The notes below the pieces were generated by a model, which saw only the letters and a list, made by a program, of their open reading frames with translations, made no database searches and was not told where the DNA came from. The position numbers and the translations under genes are program-made. A DNA stretch of 61,464 bases from Nitrospirota bacterium (GTDB lineage Bacteria > Nitrospirota > UBA9217). Shown here in pieces: positions 32,790 to 42,200 of the stretch. Positions within the stretch are counted from its first letter, which is position 1. Each line of letters begins with the position of its first letter. The stretch lies in contig JAGVOT010000046.1 of assembly GCA_020052615.1 (NCBI GenBank), forward strand, positions 1 to 61,464, given 5' to 3'.

Positions 32790-34238
32790 ATGGCAAAGAT
32801 CATCAAGACCGTCATCCTGCTCTTCTGGTTCGTGATGCTGGGACTGCTCGTCCACCGGACCTATCTGAGTCCCGCGTCGGTCGTGGCGCTCGACATCGTC
32901 ACGGAAGAAGGCATCAAGGCCGGCGACGAATGGTTCGGCATCTACCAGAAGGGCCGGAAGATTGGCTATGCCCACACGCAGACGCAGGTGGAAGGCGACA
33001 CCTACCACGTCTTCGAGGAATCGACCATGGACGTCCTGGCCCTGGAGCGGGTCCAGCGGGTCAGCACCGTGATCAACGCCTATACGACCAAGAAGTTCAT
33101 GCTCAAGTACTTCGACTTTACGCTCCGTTCCGGCGTCTCGACCATGGACATCAAGGGAGCAGTCGTCGGCAAACAGCTGGTCGTCGATATCGTCACCGCC
33201 GGCGAAACGAGAAAGGAGCGCTTTCCGCTCAAGGAACCTGTCTATCTCACTCCCAACATCAGACCCGCCGTCGTCAGCCTGGGACTCGAGCCCGGGAAGC
33301 GCTACCGGTTCCCCCTCTTCAACCCGGCCACCATGAGCACCGAGGACGCCTTCGTCACCGTTGAGGCAAAGGAGACCATCAAGGTCGGCGACGCGGAACA
33401 ACCGGTCTATAAATTGAAGGAATCCTTCCAGGGGATGGAGGCGACCTCCTGGATCACCCACGAGGGGGAGACCATCAAGGAGGAAAGTCCGCTGGGGTAT
33501 TCCCTGCTGAAGGAAACAAGGACCGAAGCCCTGAAGCTGGACAAGCGCGGCCCGGCCGTGGACATCATCGCTCTGGTGAAGATCCCCTCGAACCCCATCA
33601 ACAATCCCCATAAAGTGAAGCTGCTGAAGGCCCGGCTTTCCGGAGCGCCGCTCGAAGGGTTCGAACTGTCCGGGGGCGGGCAGACCTGGAAGGACGGCCT
33701 CATCGAGATCCGGTCCGCGACGGCGGTCAGGTCCTACGCCGTTCCCTACCCCGGAAAGGACCATCTTCCGGACCTGCAGGCCACGATGCTGGTGCAGAGC
33801 GATGACAGGAACATCCGCGATCAGGCCGCGAAGATCATCGGGAAAGAGAAGGACGCCCGCGAGGCGGCAAGGAAGCTGAACACCTGGGTCTACGAAGCGA
33901 TCAGCAAACAGCCCGTGGTCAGCATCCCGAGCGCAGTCGAGGTCCTGAAGCAGAAGGTCGGCGACTGCAACGAGCACACGACCCTCTACACGGCGCTGGC
34001 GCGAGCAGCCGGGATCCCGGCCCGCATGGCTGCCGGCATCGTCTATATGAAGAACGGCTTCTACTATCACGCGTGGCCCGAGGTGTGGCTGGGTGAGTGG
34101 ATCGCCATCGATCCCACGTTCAACCAGTTCCCCGCCGATGCAACGCACATCCGCTTCGTCACCGGCGACCTTTCGAAGCAGTCGGAGATCCTGAAGCTCG
34201 TGGGGAAGCTGAAGGTGGAAGTGATGGAGTATAAATAA
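32790..34238 (+). CDS. Membrane-anchored transglutaminase-like protein
   Basis: Start MAKIIKTVILLFWFVMLGLL at 32790 (482 aa) follows the promoter directly; the longer frame runs through an intergenic repeat and is rejected. One N-terminal membrane span is followed by a ~330-residue beta-rich region and a transglutaminase-like domain with Cys (VGDCNEHT), His (YYHAWPEVW) and Asp (AIDPTFNQF), the expected catalytic triad. It is likely periplasmic, acting as a protease or peptide-modifying enzyme; substrate unknown. Confidence 0.88.
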   Translation: MAKIIKTVILLFWFVMLGLLVHRTYLSPASVVALDIVTEEGIKAGDEWFGIYQKGRKIGYAHTQTQVEGDTYHVFEESTMDVLALERVQRVSTVINAYTTKKFMLKYFDFTLRSGVSTMDIKGAVVGKQLVVDIVTAGETRKERFPLKEPVYLTPNIRPAVVSLGLEPGKRYRFPLFNPATMSTEDAFVTVEAKETIKVGDAEQPVYKLKESFQGMEATSWITHEGETIKEESPLGYSLLKETRTEALKLDKRGPAVDIIALVKIPSNPINNPHKVKLLKARLSGAPLEGFELSGGGQTWKDGLIEIRSATAVRSYAVPYPGKDHLPDLQATMLVQSDDRNIRDQAAKIIGKEKDAREAARKLNTWVYEAISKQPVVSIPSAVEVLKQKVGDCNEHTTLYTALARAAGIPARMAAGIVYMKNGFYYHAWPEVWLGEWIAIDPTFNQFPADATHIRFVTGDLSKQSEILKLVGKLKVEVMEYK

Positions 34239-34252
34239 GAAATAACCAATTC

Positions 34253-34394
34253 TACCACAGAGACACAGAGGCACAGAGAGAACCAATGACGAGAACGTTG
34301 CTCATGATAAATCTTTTCTCCGTGTCTCATGCCTTTAAAACAAATCTATTGTTTCCCGTTTCCTCTGTGTTCTCTGTGCCTCTGTGGTAAAAAT
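34253..34394. repeat. CACAGAGGCACAGAGA inverted repeat
   Basis: A 142-bp element with left arm TACCACAGAGACACAGAGGC and right arm TTCTCTGTGCCTCTGTGGTA. Degenerate relatives occur near 6250 and 58960. The gap holds nothing else. Confidence 0.8.
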
Positions 34395-34436
34395 ATATCT
34401 TGTTTTCTGCTTCTCATCCGTGGTTTGAGAAAACTT

Positions 34437-35165
34437 ATGATCAAGCTCACCAACCTTACCAAGGACTACGGCAGTTTCACCGCCGTGAAGAACATCAACC
34501 TCGAGGTTCAGGCCGGCGAGGTCTTCGGGTTCCTCGGCCCCAACGGCGCGGGCAAGACCACGACCATCAAGATGATGGCCGGGCTCCTCCAGCCCACGGG
34601 CGGAAGCGTGGAGATAGGCGGCTTCGACGTCCAGAAGGACCCGATCCGGGCCAAGTCCATCACCGGCTTCATCCCCGACCGGCCGTACCTCTACGAGAAG
34701 CTCACCGCCGAGGAGTTCATGCGGTTCGTGGCTGAGCTGTACACGATGACCGGTCCGGCCGCGCGGATCCGAGACCTTCTCGAGCTGTTCGGACTGGCCG
34801 ACTGGGCCGGCGAGCTCGTCGAGAACTTCTCCCACGGCATGAAACAGCGGCTGGTCATGGCGTCCGCGCTCCTCCACGAGCCGAAGGTCCTCGTTGTGGA
34901 CGAACCCATGGTGGGGCTGGACCCCCGGGGCGCCCGGCTGGTGAAGGACCTCTTCAAGGACCTCGCCGCGAAAGGCGTGACGATCTTCATGTCCACCCAC
35001 ACCCTCGAGATCGTCGAGGCCATGTGCACCCGTGTTGCCATCATCAACAAGGGAGAGATCATCGCCGGGGGAAGCGTCGGGGAACTGGGCCGCCTGGCGC
35101 GGATGGAGAACAGCCACCTGGAGCCCATCTTCCTGAAGCTGACCGGCGGGGACGAGACGATATAG
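34437..35165 (+). CDS. ABC-2-type exporter ATPase
   Basis: Start MIKLTNLTKDYGSFTAVKNI at 34437 (242 aa). Motifs: GPNGAGKTTT (Walker A), GFIPDRPYLYEKLTAEE (Q-loop region), FSHGMKQRLVMASAL (signature with SHGMKQR as in CcmA/NatA-like exporters), VLVVDEPMVGLDP (Walker B), and STHT (switch). It should partner with the ABC-2 permease at 37431-39119, from which it is now separated by a SulP gene. Confidence 0.92.
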   Translation: MIKLTNLTKDYGSFTAVKNINLEVQAGEVFGFLGPNGAGKTTTIKMMAGLLQPTGGSVEIGGFDVQKDPIRAKSITGFIPDRPYLYEKLTAEEFMRFVAELYTMTGPAARIRDLLELFGLADWAGELVENFSHGMKQRLVMASALLHEPKVLVVDEPMVGLDPRGARLVKDLFKDLAAKGVTIFMSTHTLEIVEAMCTRVAIINKGEIIAGGSVGELGRLARMENSHLEPIFLKLTGGDETI

Positions 35166-35175
35166 CGAGTCAGAA

Positions 35176-35227
35176 TAACCCCTCCCTATCCCTACCCTTA
35201 AATAAGGGGAGGAAAAAGGAGGGGTTA
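35176..35227. repeat. TAACCCCTCC..GGAGGGGTTA hairpin, copy 1
   Basis: A 10-bp perfect terminal stem with a smaller inner hairpin (CCCTTAAATAAGGG). The same element recurs at 58193-58244. It could also end transcription of the ABC ATPase gene. Confidence 0.75.
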
Positions 35228-35282
35228 ATGATGCGGGTGGTCAGGTGGGGTAATTTTCAGTGAATCTCATACACGCCACACG

Positions 35283-35473
35283 TTAGTAAGTTACGAATCA
35301 AAATCTACCCAAAACGGCAAGAATATTTCTCGCAAAGCGCGCAAAGGTCGCAAAGAAAGTCCAAAACTTTAGCCGCTTTTATTTGAAAACAAAAACCTCG
35401 TCTGCTTTTCTTTGTGTACTTTGCGAGCTTTGCGAGAGACGCCCTTAGATTTTCCGGCTTGTCCGGGTTAGGG
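35283..35473. repeat. Long repeat, TTAGTAAGTTA..TTAGGG family, copy 2
   Basis: About 190 bp, the shorter twin of 32354-32581. Arms are CTCGCAAAGCGCGCAAAGGT and CTTTGCGAGCTTTGCGAGA. It occupies the gap before the SulP gene and ends 20 nt before its ATG. Confidence 0.85.
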
Positions 35474-35492
35474 AAGCACTACGAAAGTAACC

Positions 35493-37313
35493 ATGCAGAT
35501 CAAGGACTATCTTCCTTTTCTTCGCTGGTGGCCGACGGTCACGCGGCGCACCCTGAAGGCCGATCTCATCGCCGGGATCACCGGCGCGGTAATTGTGCTG
35601 CCCCAGGGCGTCGCTTTCTCCGTCATCGCGGGCCTTCCACCGGAATACGGCCTCTACTCGGCGATCGTCCCCGCGATCATCGCGGCATTGCTTGGCTCTT
35701 CCTACCACCTCATATCGGGTCCCACTACCGCAATATCCATTGTCATTTTCACCACCATCAGCCCGCTGGTCGAACCGGGCAGCGCCCACTACATCCAGAT
35801 GGTGCTGACCCTTACGTTTCTCGCCGGACTGTTCCAGTTCGGCCTGGGCCTGGCCCGGCTCGGAGCGCTGGTCAATTTCGTGTCCCACTCCGTCGTGGTC
35901 GGGTTCACCACCGGAGCCGCGGTCCTGATCGCGACCAGCCAGCTCAGCGGTTTCTTCGGCGTCGCCGGTTCGAAACGCCACGCCTTTATCCACGTGTGGG
36001 AAGACCTGTTCAACGAGCTGCCACGAACCAATCCCTACGTGGCGGCCATTGCCGTCACGTCGCTGATCACCGCGGTCCTGTTCAGACGATATTATCCTCG
36101 TCTTCCGGGCATGCTCTTCGCCATGATCATTGGCAGCGTGCTTGCCTCGGTACTGAACGCGCAGGAGCGCGGCGTACGGCTCATCGGTTCCCTCCCGGGC
36201 CATCTGCCGCCCCTGTCCGTTCCCGACCTATCAACCTCCTCGGTGCGGCAACTGGCCCCGGCTGCGCTTGCCGTTGCCATGCTCGGCCTCGCCGAAGCGG
36301 TGTCCATCGCCCGGGCGGTCGCCACGCGCTCTCATCAGCGCATCGACAGCAACCAGGAATTCATCGGCCAGGGACTTTCCAACATCATCGGCAGTTTTTT
36401 TTCGAGCTACGCGGCGTCGGGCTCATTCACCCGCACGGGCGTGAACTACGAGTCCGGCGCGAAAACGCCGATGGCCGCCGTCTTTGCGGCGCTGTCGCTT
36501 TCGGCGATCCTGCTGCTCATCGCGCCGCTCACCGCCTATCTTCCCCTTGCCTCCATGGCGGGAGTGCTGCTGGTCGTTGCGTACGGCCTCATCGACTTCC
36601 ACCATATCCGCACCATCGTCCGGACAAGCACCCCCGAGGCCGCAGTGCTCGCCGTGACCTTCCTGGCGACGCTCCTGGTCGAACTGGAATTCGCGATATA
36701 CGTGGGCGTCATTCTCTCCCTCCTGCTTTACCTCAACCGGACGTCCCATCCGCACTTCATCACCCTCGCTCCGGACCCGGACAGCGACCGGCGGAGCTTC
36801 ATCAATATCACAAGGATGCCGGTGGATGAATGCCCCCAGCTCAAGGTCATTCGGATCGACGGCTCGCTGTTCTTCGGGGCCGTGGACCATTTTGCCCAGG
36901 AACTGCGAAACCTGACCAGGAACACCCCCGAACAGGCGCATATCCTGATCGTCGGGAGCGGCATCAATTTCATCGATGTTGCCGGATGCGAGGCGCTTGC
37001 CAATGAGGCGCATCGCCTCCATGTGAACGGTAGACAATTGTACCTCTGCACGCTGAAAAGCGAGGTCCTGAACACGCTGCGGCGGGGCGGCTATCTCGAG
37101 CGCATCGGGGAGAAGAACATCTTCTCCTCCAAGCTTCAAGCGATCGACCGGATCGTTCCGCGCCTCGACCCGGAGCGATGCCGCGTCTGCACGGTCCGGG
37201 TATTCCATGAGTGCGACGGAATGCCGGGGGCGAAAAAACTCGACACGGAGCCAAAAGTAGGCGCTTCTAAGCGACACGGGAACACGGGGAAAATACAGGG
37301 GCAGGGCCCCTGA
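35493..37313 (+). CDS. SulP-family anion transporter with STAS domain
   Basis: This 606-aa protein has an N-terminal transport domain of 10-14 spans with SulP landmarks: ADLIAGITGAVIVLPQGVAF, PPEYGLYSAIVPAI, GPTTAISIVIF, and NQEFIGQGLSNIIGSFFSSY followed by ASGSFTRTGVNYESGAKTP. The C-terminal STAS domain (~445-560) has SGINFIDVAGCEAL. A Cys cluster (CRVCTVRVFHEC) follows. The last ~25 residues are encoded by a short intergenic repeat, so the native C-terminus may have been extended. It should carry sulfate, bicarbonate or another anion; specificity cannot be read. Confidence 0.93.
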   Translation: MQIKDYLPFLRWWPTVTRRTLKADLIAGITGAVIVLPQGVAFSVIAGLPPEYGLYSAIVPAIIAALLGSSYHLISGPTTAISIVIFTTISPLVEPGSAHYIQMVLTLTFLAGLFQFGLGLARLGALVNFVSHSVVVGFTTGAAVLIATSQLSGFFGVAGSKRHAFIHVWEDLFNELPRTNPYVAAIAVTSLITAVLFRRYYPRLPGMLFAMIIGSVLASVLNAQERGVRLIGSLPGHLPPLSVPDLSTSSVRQLAPAALAVAMLGLAEAVSIARAVATRSHQRIDSNQEFIGQGLSNIIGSFFSSYAASGSFTRTGVNYESGAKTPMAAVFAALSLSAILLLIAPLTAYLPLASMAGVLLVVAYGLIDFHHIRTIVRTSTPEAAVLAVTFLATLLVELEFAIYVGVILSLLLYLNRTSHPHFITLAPDPDSDRRSFINITRMPVDECPQLKVIRIDGSLFFGAVDHFAQELRNLTRNTPEQAHILIVGSGINFIDVAGCEALANEAHRLHVNGRQLYLCTLKSEVLNTLRRGGYLERIGEKNIFSSKLQAIDRIVPRLDPERCRVCTVRVFHECDGMPGAKKLDTEPKVGASKRHGNTGKIQGQGP

Positions 37314-37430
37314 TCTAAGACCCAGCCTCGCTCTCCTCTGGACCTCGCCTAGAGACGTCTCCTTTTGCTGCGGTGAAAAGGTCTTTTATCATTTTGTTAT
37401 CTTGAATAGTAACTCTTGAATAGTAAAATT

Positions 37431-39119
37431 ATGCTAATCCTCCTCCACCCCCGTTTCCACGCCGTGAAAAACCGGCTTATGCGCCTGAAGAAAGGCGACG
37501 GGCTGAAGACGGCCGTCCTTGCCCTCCTGGGCGTTGCCTTCTGGGCCTTCCTGTTCGTCGTTTCCTACCGCGTGCTTTCCTACTTCCGGACGGTCGAAGG
37601 CCTCGGCGACCTGCTGGCCCTGCGGCTTCTGTCCATGGTCCTGTTGACGTTCTTCTCGATCCTGGTCTTCAGCAACGTCGTCACCTCGCTCTCCACCTTC
37701 TACCTCTCGGGCGAACTGGAGATCCTGCACTCGGCGCCCGTCAGGATCGAGAGCATCTACCGCGCCAAGTTCGTCGAGACCCTGATCGACTCCTCGTGGA
37801 TGACGCTCATCTACGGCCTGCCGGTCTTTCTGGCCTACGGGGCGGTCTTCAAGGCGGGTGCCGCCTACTTCGCGGGGCTCCTGTTCACGATCGTGCCGTT
37901 CCTGATCATCCCGGCGGCCATCGGGATCATCGTAACCATGCTGCTCGTCTCCGCTTTCCCGGCGCGGCGCGCCCGGGACATCCTGGTGCTCCTGGGCCTT
38001 CTGATCTTCGTGGTCCTCTACATCCTGTTCCGCATGCTCCGGCCCGAGAGCCTCGTGGACCCCGACGCCTTCCCCACGCTCGTGCAGTACCTTACGGCCA
38101 TGCGCGGTCCCGTGTCTCCGCTCCTTCCCAGCTCCTGGGCGTCCGACGCGCTGGCGCCCCTGCTCAGGAAGAACGCGCGTGAAGCCCTCTTCTTCCTGCT
38201 TATGCTCTGGAGCACCGCCCTTGCGGGCATCGTCATCGCCGAGTGGGTCTGCGGCAGGATCTACTATGCCGGCTGGTCCCGGTCGCAGGAAGGCAAACGA
38301 GCGAAGCTCTCCCGCTCGCGGGCCGCGGACCTGTTCTTCCGCCTTGCCGTCCTGCCCTTCCGCGGCACGATGCGCGCCATCGTGCTGAAGGACATGAAAC
38401 TGTTCTTCCGGGACGCCTCACAGTGGTCGCAGCTCTTCCTGCTGCTGGCCCTCACGGTGGTGTATATCTACAGTTTCAAACTGCTGCCCCTGGAACGGGC
38501 GGCTCTGCCCACGATCTATATCCAGAACCTCATCTCCTTCCTGAACCTCGGCATGGTCGGCTTCGTCACCTCGGCAGTGGCGGTCCGCTTCGTCTTCCCG
38601 GCGGTGAGCCTCGAAGGCGAGTCCTTCTGGATCGTCCGTTCCTCGCCGCTGCCCCTCAAGGATCTCCTGTGGGCGAAGTTCTGGTCAAGCGTGATCCCCC
38701 TCCTCGTCCTTGCCGAGGTCCTGATCGTGCTGTCGAACATCCTGCTCAAGGTCTCGGGCCTCATGATGGTCATCGGCATCGTGACGGTCAGCCTCATGAC
38801 CGTCGGCATCGCCGCCCTCGGCGTCGGCATGGGCGCCGCGTTCCCGCGTTTCCGCTACGAGAACGCGGCCCAGATCCCCACGGGCTTCGGCGGCATCGCC
38901 TACATGATCGTGACCATGCTGTTCATCGGCTCGGTCATCACGCTCGAGGCATGGCCCGTGTACCGCATCTTCCTGGCCCAGTCCCTGGGCGCAGGCATGG
39001 GGGCCGCCAAATGGGCATGGATCGCCCTGACCTTGCTGATTGTCGTCGCCCTTATCGCCCTGGCCGTGATTTTGCCCATGAAAATAGGCCTGAAACGCCT
39101 TTTGGACCGCGAAATATAG
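37431..39119 (+). CDS. ABC-2-type permease
   Basis: The start is taken at ATG 37431 (MLILLHPRFHAVKNRLMRLK, 562 aa); an in-frame TTG at 37416 is less likely. About twelve hydrophobic segments are visible, in two halves linked by a cytoplasmic region (WSRSQEGKRAKLSRSRAADL). The motif AMRAIVLKDMKLFFRDASQWSQ-like stretch is typical of large ABC-2 exporter permeases. It is the likely membrane partner of the ATPase at 34437. Substrate is unknown. Confidence 0.82.
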   Translation: MLILLHPRFHAVKNRLMRLKKGDGLKTAVLALLGVAFWAFLFVVSYRVLSYFRTVEGLGDLLALRLLSMVLLTFFSILVFSNVVTSLSTFYLSGELEILHSAPVRIESIYRAKFVETLIDSSWMTLIYGLPVFLAYGAVFKAGAAYFAGLLFTIVPFLIIPAAIGIIVTMLLVSAFPARRARDILVLLGLLIFVVLYILFRMLRPESLVDPDAFPTLVQYLTAMRGPVSPLLPSSWASDALAPLLRKNAREALFFLLMLWSTALAGIVIAEWVCGRIYYAGWSRSQEGKRAKLSRSRAADLFFRLAVLPFRGTMRAIVLKDMKLFFRDASQWSQLFLLLALTVVYIYSFKLLPLERAALPTIYIQNLISFLNLGMVGFVTSAVAVRFVFPAVSLEGESFWIVRSSPLPLKDLLWAKFWSSVIPLLVLAEVLIVLSNILLKVSGLMMVIGIVTVSLMTVGIAALGVGMGAAFPRFRYENAAQIPTGFGGIAYMIVTMLFIGSVITLEAWPVYRIFLAQSLGAGMGAAKWAWIALTLLIVVALIALAVILPMKIGLKRLLDREI

Positions 39120-39131
39120 CGCCCTGCCTGG

Positions 39132-39147
39132 CCACAATATATTGTGG
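39132..39147. promoter_or_regulatory. 16-bp perfect palindrome upstream of smc
   Basis: CCACAATATATTGTGG lies between the permease gene and the smc promoter. It has no U-run, so it is more likely an operator than a terminator. Confidence 0.4.
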
Positions 39148-39185
39148 TGTCCTGAAAAAAATATACCTTACCTTGTAATTTCCCC

Positions 39186-39214
39186 TTTACAAACCCCGAC
39201 TCCTGTGATATAAA
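39186..39214 (+). promoter_or_regulatory. Candidate sigma70 promoter for smc
   Basis: TTTACA, 17-nt spacer, TATAAA. It leaves a leader of about 70 nt with a GGGAGG ribosome site before ATG 39290. Confidence 0.5.
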
Positions 39215-39289
39215 CGCTGTTGATAATGGCCGTGGGTGTACCTCCTCATTCTGACTTCTTAATTCTTACTTTTTTTCATCGGGAGGCCT

Positions 39290-42200
39290 ATGCAGCTCAA
39301 GTCCCTCAACATGCTCGGCTTCAAATCCTTCTTCGAAAAGACCACGCTCAATTTCCAGGGCGGTGTTACGGCCGTCGTGGGGCCCAACGGGTGCGGCAAG
39401 AGCAACATCTCCGACGCCATCCGCTGGGTGCTGGGCGAACAGAGCGCCAAGCACCTGCGGGGCGACAAGATGGAGGACGTGATCTTCAACGGCAGCGAGT
39501 CCCGCAAGCCCCTCGGCCTTGCCGAGGTGAACCTCACGCTCACGAACGTCTCGGGACTGCCGTCGGAGTTCGGCCAGTACAACGAGATCGAGATCACCCG
39601 CAGGCTCTACCGCTCCGGCGAGAGCGAATACCTGATCAACAAGATCCCCTGCCGCCTCAAGGACATCCGCGACCTGATGATGGACGCCGGCGTGGGCGCC
39701 AAGCTCCACGCCATCATCGAGCAGGACCGCGTGAAGAAGATCATCGAATCCAAACCGGAGGACCGCCGGTTCCTGTTCGAGGAAGTCGCGGGCGTGATGA
39801 AGTACAAGGCCCGGCGGCAGGAGGCGCTCTCGAAGCTCGAGTCCACCCAGCAGAACCAGCTCCGGGTGAACGACATCCTGACCGAGGTGAAGCGCCAGGT
39901 GAACTCGCTGGACCGCCAGGCCAGGAAGGCCGAGCGCTACCAGAAGCTCCGTGGCGAGATGAAGGACCTGGAGTTCCGGCTGGCCAGCGTGGAGTACTCG
40001 AACCTGGGCCGCGAATGGACCGCGTCCACGGACGAGTTCAAAACGATCGAGGACGAGGTCACCGGGCTCCACGCCTCCCTGAGCACCATCGAAGCGGCCA
40101 TTGAAGAGACCCGCGCCGAGGCCCTGTCGTCGGAACGGGAGCTTGCTCATCTCCAGGGCCGGCTCCACGAGACCGAGAACTCCCTCCGCCAGGCGGAGCA
40201 CCGGGTCGAGATGTCCCGCACCCAGATCGCGGCGCTGACCGAGCAGCGCGGACGGGACCTGAAGGACATCGAATACCTCAACCAGGAGACCGAACGGAAC
40301 GCCGAGCAGAAGAAGCGCTTCGAGGAGGAGTCGGGCAGCATAGCGGCCTCCCTCGCCTCCCAGAACAACCTGCTCCTCGAAAAGACCGTGGCCTTCGAGA
40401 ACCTCAGCCAGGCCCTGAAGGGCAAGGAAGCCGACCTGGAAGCGGCCCGTGCAGGCGTATACACGGCCATGACCGAATCGGCCGCGGAAAAGACGCGCAT
40501 TGCGAACATCGAGTCGCGCATCCAGCATCTCGACGAGCAGGACCAGGCGGCGCAGGGCGAGTCGGACGAACTGGCGAAGAAACTGGAGGGCCTCAAGGTG
40601 CTCCTCGCCCAGAAGGAGGAGGAGATCGGCCGGACCGCCTCGCGGCGCGCCGCCCTGCAGGAGGAACATGTCCGCGTCTCCACGCGGCTCGCCGATGCCG
40701 TCGCCGGGAAAAAGACGCTCGACGAGGAGCTCGGCGCGACGAAGAACCGTCTCGCCGCCCAGAATTCCCGCCTCCATTCCCTCATTGAGCTGGAGCAGAG
40801 CCTCGATGGATATCAGAAAGGCGTCCAGACCGTCATGGCGGCGAAGAAGCAGTCCGCGTCGGACCGGGTGGGCACCATTCACGGTCTCGTTGCGGACATC
40901 ATCGAGACGGAGCCGAAATACGAAACGGCCATCGAGGCGGTCCTCGGCGACCGGCTCCAGAACGTCGTCGTCGGATCCCAGAACGATTCCCTGAAGGCCA
41001 TCGAATACCTGAAATCGAGCAGCGGCGGCCGGAGCACCTTCATTCCCGAATCGCCGCGCACCATTCCGACCGAGCCCTTCGTGAAGAACGGCCATGCCGG
41101 CGTCATCGGCAGCGCCCTGGGCGTCGTCAGGTACAAAGAGGACTACAAGAATGTAGCGCAGTACCTCCTGGGCGATGTGGTCGTCGTGGACACCATGGAC
41201 ACGGCGCTCTACCTCTTCCACAAGAACGGCATCCACAAGACGATCGTAACGCTCACCGGCGAGATCGTCGATCCCTGGGGCGCCTTTACGGGCGGCGCCG
41301 TCGAAGCGGGCGGCTCGGGCATGCTCCGGAAGCGGCGCGAGATCAAGGACCTCGAAAGCGAAGTTGCAGGGCTCACGACGCGCATTGCGGAGCTCGAGAA
41401 CACCGCCCTGACCCTGGAGACGTCCATCGGGGAGGATACGCGGTCCGAGGCACGGCTGTCCGAAGAGGTCCACAAAGCGGAACTGGAGCTGCTGCACCAG
41501 GAAAAGGACGCGGCCGCGCTCCGTGAGGAAACAGGGCGCACCGGGACGCGGGTCAACACGCTCGCTGCGGAGCTCGCCGAGCGCGCTGCCCGGCGGAACG
41601 AGTTCCGCGCTGATATCGAGCGATCCTCGACCATGCTCAAGGACCTCGAGGATGGCCACAGCAGCGCCCAGGCAAGCATCGAGAGCCTCCAGCGCGAGCT
41701 GGCCGCGGAGCGCGAACACCTGGAAAAGGCAAGGGCCGAGATCACCGAGGTCCGCATGGCGGTGACTTCCTTCCAGGAGAAGCAGGCCGCGGCCGAGAAG
41801 GGCCTCGCTGCCCTCGCCCTGACCGCGGCGGACCTTGCGGAACGGCTCCGGAAACGACAGGCCGAGATCGGCGAGATCGCCGGCAAGGTCGGGGAGTTCG
41901 AGGCCGCCATCGCCGCGGCCGAAGAGGAGATCCGCGGGAGCATCACGGTCCTCGAGCGGGAGCGTGAAGCGCTCGCCCTGAAACAGGAATCCCATGCAGA
42001 GAAGACCAGGGCGCTTTCCTCGCACGAGGAGGAGGCACGCCAGATCCGCCATGACATCGATTCCGCGCAGAAGCGGTTCTCGGCCATCGAGGTCCGGCGC
42101 ACCGAGCTCCGCATGAAGATCGAGCATCTCAAGGACAACATCTGGACCGCCTACCATACCGAGCTTGAGGCCATGGTGCAGGAGCTGGGCCAGTTCGAGA

